Source: CAYJFD01 sp964369605 | GTDB lineage: Bacteria > Bacteroidota > Bacteroidia > Bacteroidales > UBA932 | Assembly: GCA_964369605.1 (NCBI GenBank) | Contig: CAYJFD010000006.1 | Coordinates: forward strand, 10,142-74,141 | Length of the DNA stretch: 64,000 nt | Direction: 5' to 3' | Part shown: piece by piece, positions 60,537 through 64,000 of the stretch | Numbering within the stretch: position 1 is the first letter of the stretch | How the letters are laid out: each line of letters opens with the position of its first letter | Position numbers and translations under genes: made by a program | The notes under the pieces: model-generated | Databases searched by the model: none | Told to the model about the DNA's origin: nothing | What the model saw: only the letters and a program-made list of their open reading frames with translations

Positions 60537-61790
60537 ATGGATAGGACTTGCGCATTTTATACACTTGGCTGTAAACTAAATTTTTCAGAGACAGCAACTA
60601 TATCAAGAGAGTTCACTGAAAACCAATATAAAATAGTTGAACCAGAAGAAATCGCTGATATTTACGTGATAAATACTTGTACTGTTACAAATCAGAGTGA
60701 CAAGAAATGTCGCAATATCATCCGTAAACTACACCGACAAAATCCAGAGGCACTAATAGTCGTGACTGGCTGTTATGCGGAATTAAAAAGTGATGAAATA
60801 GTAAGTTTAGCGCCAGAGGCATCAATAATCTGCATTAAAGACAAGTCTAAGGTCTTTGAAGCAGTCAAGCAGGGAATCAGCCAGCAGCAAGAAGGAAGCC
60901 ATTGCGATAAGCATTCTAGATCTCAAATCTTCCCTGCATATTCCACTTCTGAACGAACAAGGTCCTTTCTAAAGGTGCAGGATGGTTGCGACTATTATTG
61001 CACATACTGTGCAATACCATTTGCAAGAGGGGCAAGTAGAAACATCCCTATTGCGCAGCTAGTAAAACAAGCAAAGGTAATAGCGCAAAGTGGGGTTTTG
61101 GAGATAGTCATTACCGGGGTCAATACGGGAGATTTTGGAAAGAGTACAGGCGAAAGTTTCCTTGATTTATTAAAGGCACTAAATGAAGTAGAAGGGATAT
61201 TACGCTATCGTATATCTTCGATAGAGCCAAACCTGCTTACAGATGAGATACTTGATTGGATCGCAGCGACAGAAAAGTTCCTACCTCATTTTCATATTCC
61301 GCTACAGAGTGGAAGCGATAGTATATTGGCAGGTATGAAAAGACGCTATAATACTCAGATGTTTAGGGATTTAGTGCATAGAATAAGATGCAGGATTCCT
61401 AATGTGTTTTTAGGGATAGACGTGATAGTAGGCTTCCCAGGCGAGAGTGAGCAGTTATTTAGAGAGACTTATGATTTCTTAGAGGAGGTAGCACCGTCGT
61501 TTTTGCATATTTTCCCTTATTCAAAACGAGATAATACGATAGCTGCTAGTATGCCGAATCAAGTTTCGGAGCAGGATAAAAAAACAAGAGTACGAATATT
61601 GGAAGAACTCTCTGATAGGCTTCACGATGAATTTGTGCTTCAAAATAAGGATAGGGAAGAGTTAGTTCTATTTGAGGAGGGAAACCCTCAGAAGAATACT
61701 ATCTCGGGCTATACTAAAAACTATATTAGAGTAGAAAGGCCTTATGATCCAGCTTTATTGGGTAAACTCCAGAAGGTATTTATAGATTAA
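60537..61790 (+). CDS. mtaB: tRNA (t6A37) methylthiotransferase MtaB
   Basis: A 417-residue methylthiotransferase. The N-terminal UPF0004 domain binds a cluster (FYTLGCKLNFSETATISREF, then NTCTVTNQSDKKCRN and VTGCYAEL). The radical SAM motif is CDYYCTYCAIPFARG, followed by EIVITGVNTGDFG and the domain with HIPLQSGSDSILAGMKRRYN. It converts t6A to ms2t6A at position 37 of tRNAs. The gene ends 11 bases inside the convergent tamB 3' end. Confidence 0.95.
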   Translation: MDRTCAFYTLGCKLNFSETATISREFTENQYKIVEPEEIADIYVINTCTVTNQSDKKCRNIIRKLHRQNPEALIVVTGCYAELKSDEIVSLAPEASIICIKDKSKVFEAVKQGISQQQEGSHCDKHSRSQIFPAYSTSERTRSFLKVQDGCDYYCTYCAIPFARGASRNIPIAQLVKQAKVIAQSGVLEIVITGVNTGDFGKSTGESFLDLLKALNEVEGILRYRISSIEPNLLTDEILDWIAATEKFLPHFHIPLQSGSDSILAGMKRRYNTQMFRDLVHRIRCRIPNVFLGIDVIVGFPGESEQLFRETYDFLEEVAPSFLHIFPYSKRDNTIAASMPNQVSEQDKKTRVRILEELSDRLHDEFVLQNKDREELVLFEEGNPQKNTISGYTKNYIRVERPYDPALLGKLQKVFID

Positions 61791-64000
61791 CTTTTTTTAA
61801 CTCTTCTTGTTTAAGGAGTTCCTCCTTTATCTCTTGCATAATCTTTAACTCTTCTTCCTCTTCTTTCTTACGAGAGCGGAATAAGTTTCTAAATAGATCG
61901 CTTATAGTATCAAATTCATCTTGGTAGCTAATACCTATTCCACTACGTTGAGTGTCATCGATATAGTTTGAGTAATCATCGGCTGCCCTAGTAAAGAGTT
62001 TAGAGCGGAATTTACCTTGTTTATCTATTTTAACTTGAGCCTCAAAGTTACCCATCCAGTCGCTGCCTGTTTGGTCAGTACCTACGTTGCCATTAATCAA
62101 TACCCTATTATTAAATGCTTGATAAGATACTGCTACATCGAAGATATCATTTTGACCATCTTGTCCTGGCTGGTAATTAAAGCCTAAGTCTAATGGGATA
62201 CCTAACTGTCTAAATATATTGTTAAACTGATTTGCTACTATTTCTCCAGCATTTGAGTATAATATAGTAGAGTTATTAAAAATACCGGACTGCTCATCAG
62301 GCATAAAGCTATTAGACAGAAGAAGAGCCATAAACTGCTTTTGGAGTTTGTCCTCTGTGCTTAAAGCACTCTCTGTCTTACCTTTAGTTATAGGATCTAG
62401 ATCAGGAATCTCGATATCAAATGCTAAAATAGGATTATCAATAGATCCCTCTAGGCTAAGCTTGCAGTCCACATCTCTTCTAGATTCGACAGCAGCACTC
62501 TCCCCAAGAAGGGTGGATACAGATGCCTTGGTACTATAAGTAGCAGTAAGATCAAGAGTTGTATTAGCGACATCTCCATTAAAAGAGATTCTTGCCCCTT
62601 GATCGATAGTGAAATTTCTTGAAGCGATACCAAGTAGAACGAAGGTATATTCTCCCTCAGAAATAGTATAGTCTCCACGTAACTCTGTTAGACCTATAGA
62701 CGGATCGATTTGTAAATCTACAAAACCCTCCCCGCTACATTGGATTACATCTCCTAATTCCTTATTGATTTCTATGAATAGATTAGCATCTGGCGTAATA
62801 TTAACCCTTCCAGAGATCTTAATATTTGAGTCCTCTTTTTCTTCCTCTTTATACTCGAATGTTGGATTATTAATGCGATTAAAGAAATCTGCACTTGAGT
62901 AGAATGAAAGTAGGTCAGTATTTGAGGATGCCTGTGTGCCACTAAGAGGAATATGAACCTCAGTGCCATCCTCTGTAAGTACATTTGCATTAACAGTGAG
63001 ATCATTTATAGGACCATTAAGATTCACTATTCCACTAGCATAAACATCTCCATAAAACTGTGCTCCAGGTGAGTCGGATGTGTTAAAAAACATTAGTTCG
63101 TTAAATTCTAACCTAGTATCAAGCACTATATCTCTAAACACATCGTGTTTTATAAGGCCACTAAGGCTTCCTTTGTTATTTTCAGCATCTATAATACTTA
63201 TGTTATTAAGTCTTATTCTATTCTGATCTATCTCGATATTTCCATCCACAACATAAGGAACTAGAGTGTAATTTGGAGTAAACCTAAGTTTATTAAGCTC
63301 TAGTTCGGAGTTAATAGTAGAAATATTTTCTAGACTACCCTTTGCAAAGAATCTTCCAGAGATATCCCCTTCTAGATCACTTACCGTACTAGCCAGAATA
63401 GGGCTTAGTGGGGTGATATTAAAATCGCGAAGAAAGACGTCAAGTTCGATCTCACTTCCAGTAGGTTTATACTTGCCAGTAAGCTCTAGTGGTCTACGGA
63501 AGTTATGTCTATTAACGAGAGAGAAATCAAAATACTTTCCGAACTCGTTCCACTGAGTCAGAACATCGAGATTTCCTAATTCATTTTCATTAAAACTTAA
63601 GTTCGAAGCATCAATATCCATTAAAATGCTAGGGCTGTCAAATATGTTAGAAATCTCACAGTCCCCTGAAAGTTTACCAGATACCTTATAATCATCAGAA
63701 ATCAAAGAGTTGAGAAAACTAAGGTCAAAATTTTGCAAATCTATATCCAGAGCATCTCTAGAGTTAGTAGTCAACATCCCGTCAACCCTTAATTCCTCAT
63801 TTGAACTTCCTACGATTCTGAAGTTTTTAATATTGTAGAATTGCTTCGCAATATCAATTCTAGAAGGCCTGAAGTTCCATTCAAATTCATTAATATTTAG
63901 AACAGATTCCTTAATATCAATATGAGCCATGTTAGTACTATCTGAGGAATCGGGAGTAAAGCTGATACCAGCATTAAAATCAAGGAAGTTATTATTATCT
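61780..64000 (-). CDS. tamB: TamB/YtfN-like translocation and assembly module protein (5' end outside window)
   Basis: At least 739 codons remain open to the right edge, so the start is outside the window. The region contains long beta-strand repeats (VSTLLGESAAVESRRDVDCK, NNKGSLSGLIKHDVFRDI) and a C-terminal TamB domain with EGEYTFVLLGIASRNFTIDQ, GEIVANQFNNIFRQLGIPLD and SYQDEFDTISDLFRNLFRSR. TamB links inner and outer membranes and moves phospholipid or assembles outer membrane proteins. The tail is rich in Glu and Lys and ends 11 bases into the end of mtaB. Confidence 0.9.
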   Translation of the reverse strand, partial: DNNNFLDFNAGISFTPDSSDSTNMAHIDIKESVLNINEFEWNFRPSRIDIAKQFYNIKNFRIVGSSNEELRVDGMLTTNSRDALDIDLQNFDLSFLNSLISDDYKVSGKLSGDCEISNIFDSPSILMDIDASNLSFNENELGNLDVLTQWNEFGKYFDFSLVNRHNFRRPLELTGKYKPTGSEIELDVFLRDFNITPLSPILASTVSDLEGDISGRFFAKGSLENISTINSELELNKLRFTPNYTLVPYVVDGNIEIDQNRIRLNNISIIDAENNKGSLSGLIKHDVFRDIVLDTRLEFNELMFFNTSDSPGAQFYGDVYASGIVNLNGPINDLTVNANVLTEDGTEVHIPLSGTQASSNTDLLSFYSSADFFNRINNPTFEYKEEEKEDSNIKISGRVNITPDANLFIEINKELGDVIQCSGEGFVDLQIDPSIGLTELRGDYTISEGEYTFVLLGIASRNFTIDQGARISFNGDVANTTLDLTATYSTKASVSTLLGESAAVESRRDVDCKLSLEGSIDNPILAFDIEIPDLDPITKGKTESALSTEDKLQKQFMALLLSNSFMPDEQSGIFNNSTILYSNAGEIVANQFNNIFRQLGIPLDLGFNYQPGQDGQNDIFDVAVSYQAFNNRVLINGNVGTDQTGSDWMGNFEAQVKIDKQGKFRSKLFTRAADDYSNYIDDTQRSGIGISYQDEFDTISDLFRNLFRSRKKEEEEELKIMQEIKEELLKQEELKKVNL

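Overview
The window is chromosomal DNA of a Bacteroidota bacterium, most likely of the order Bacteroidales; I cannot name the genus. The evidence is the AT-rich sequence, many promoters of the Bacteroidetes type (TTTG, about 19 bases, then TAnnTTTG), almost no Shine-Dalgarno sequences, and families typical of the phylum: DUF4080, DUF4249, DUF4290 and DUF4834 proteins, a fimbrillin/BspA-like lipoprotein, BtuG, TPR-AraC membrane regulators and methylmalonyl-CoA mutase MutAB. Most of it is ordinary housekeeping sequence with two unusual accessory zones.

Layout. 1-6.5 kb: a partial B12-binding radical SAM protein, then surface lipoproteins around a TPR-AraC regulator. 6.6-11.2 kb: smpB and a truncated S10 ribosomal operon (rplC, rplD, rplW, rplB, rpsS, rplV, rpsC; no rpsJ in front, no rplP behind). 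11.2-18.4 kb: a TonB receptor/DUF4249 pair, a second TPR-AraC regulator and a large internally repeated lipoprotein. 18.4-28.1 kb: pit-recA-trpS-dnaG on the minus strand; rlmN, recX and prfB (with the programmed frameshift) on the plus strand; a YgjP-type metallopeptidase on the minus strand. 28.1-32.6 kb: a corrinoid-uptake operon (btuB, btuG-like, btuF-like) behind a cobalamin riboswitch. 32.6-33.9 kb: a non-coding array of nested direct repeats and palindromes. 34-43.2 kb: a small lipoprotein, hisS and rfbD, DUF4290, ftsK, a LolA-like protein, then a second copy of the lipoprotein block carrying fragments of the hisS 3' end and GGGTGAAA minisatellites, then a cysteine-rich repeat lipoprotein. 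43.3-47.4 kb: mutA and mutB. 47.4-58.7 kb: one long plus-strand gene run (membrane-anchored protein, DUF4834, ABC exporter, AMP ligase, dCMP deaminase, S41 protease, rfbA, rfbB, galE, START-like protein). 59-64 kb: MaoC-like hydratase, RsmI-like methylase, folB, mtaB and a partial tamB.

Themes. Vitamin B12 links the riboswitch-controlled uptake operon to MutAB and probably to the radical SAM protein at the left edge. Envelope functions recur: two similar cassettes pair a lipidated TPR-AraC regulator with a divergent, repeat-containing lipoprotein. The most unusual DNA is (i) the 1.3-kb palindrome array and (ii) the duplicated block in which the last 24 codons of hisS, its terminator and a convergent lipoprotein gene were copied about 6.5 kb away.
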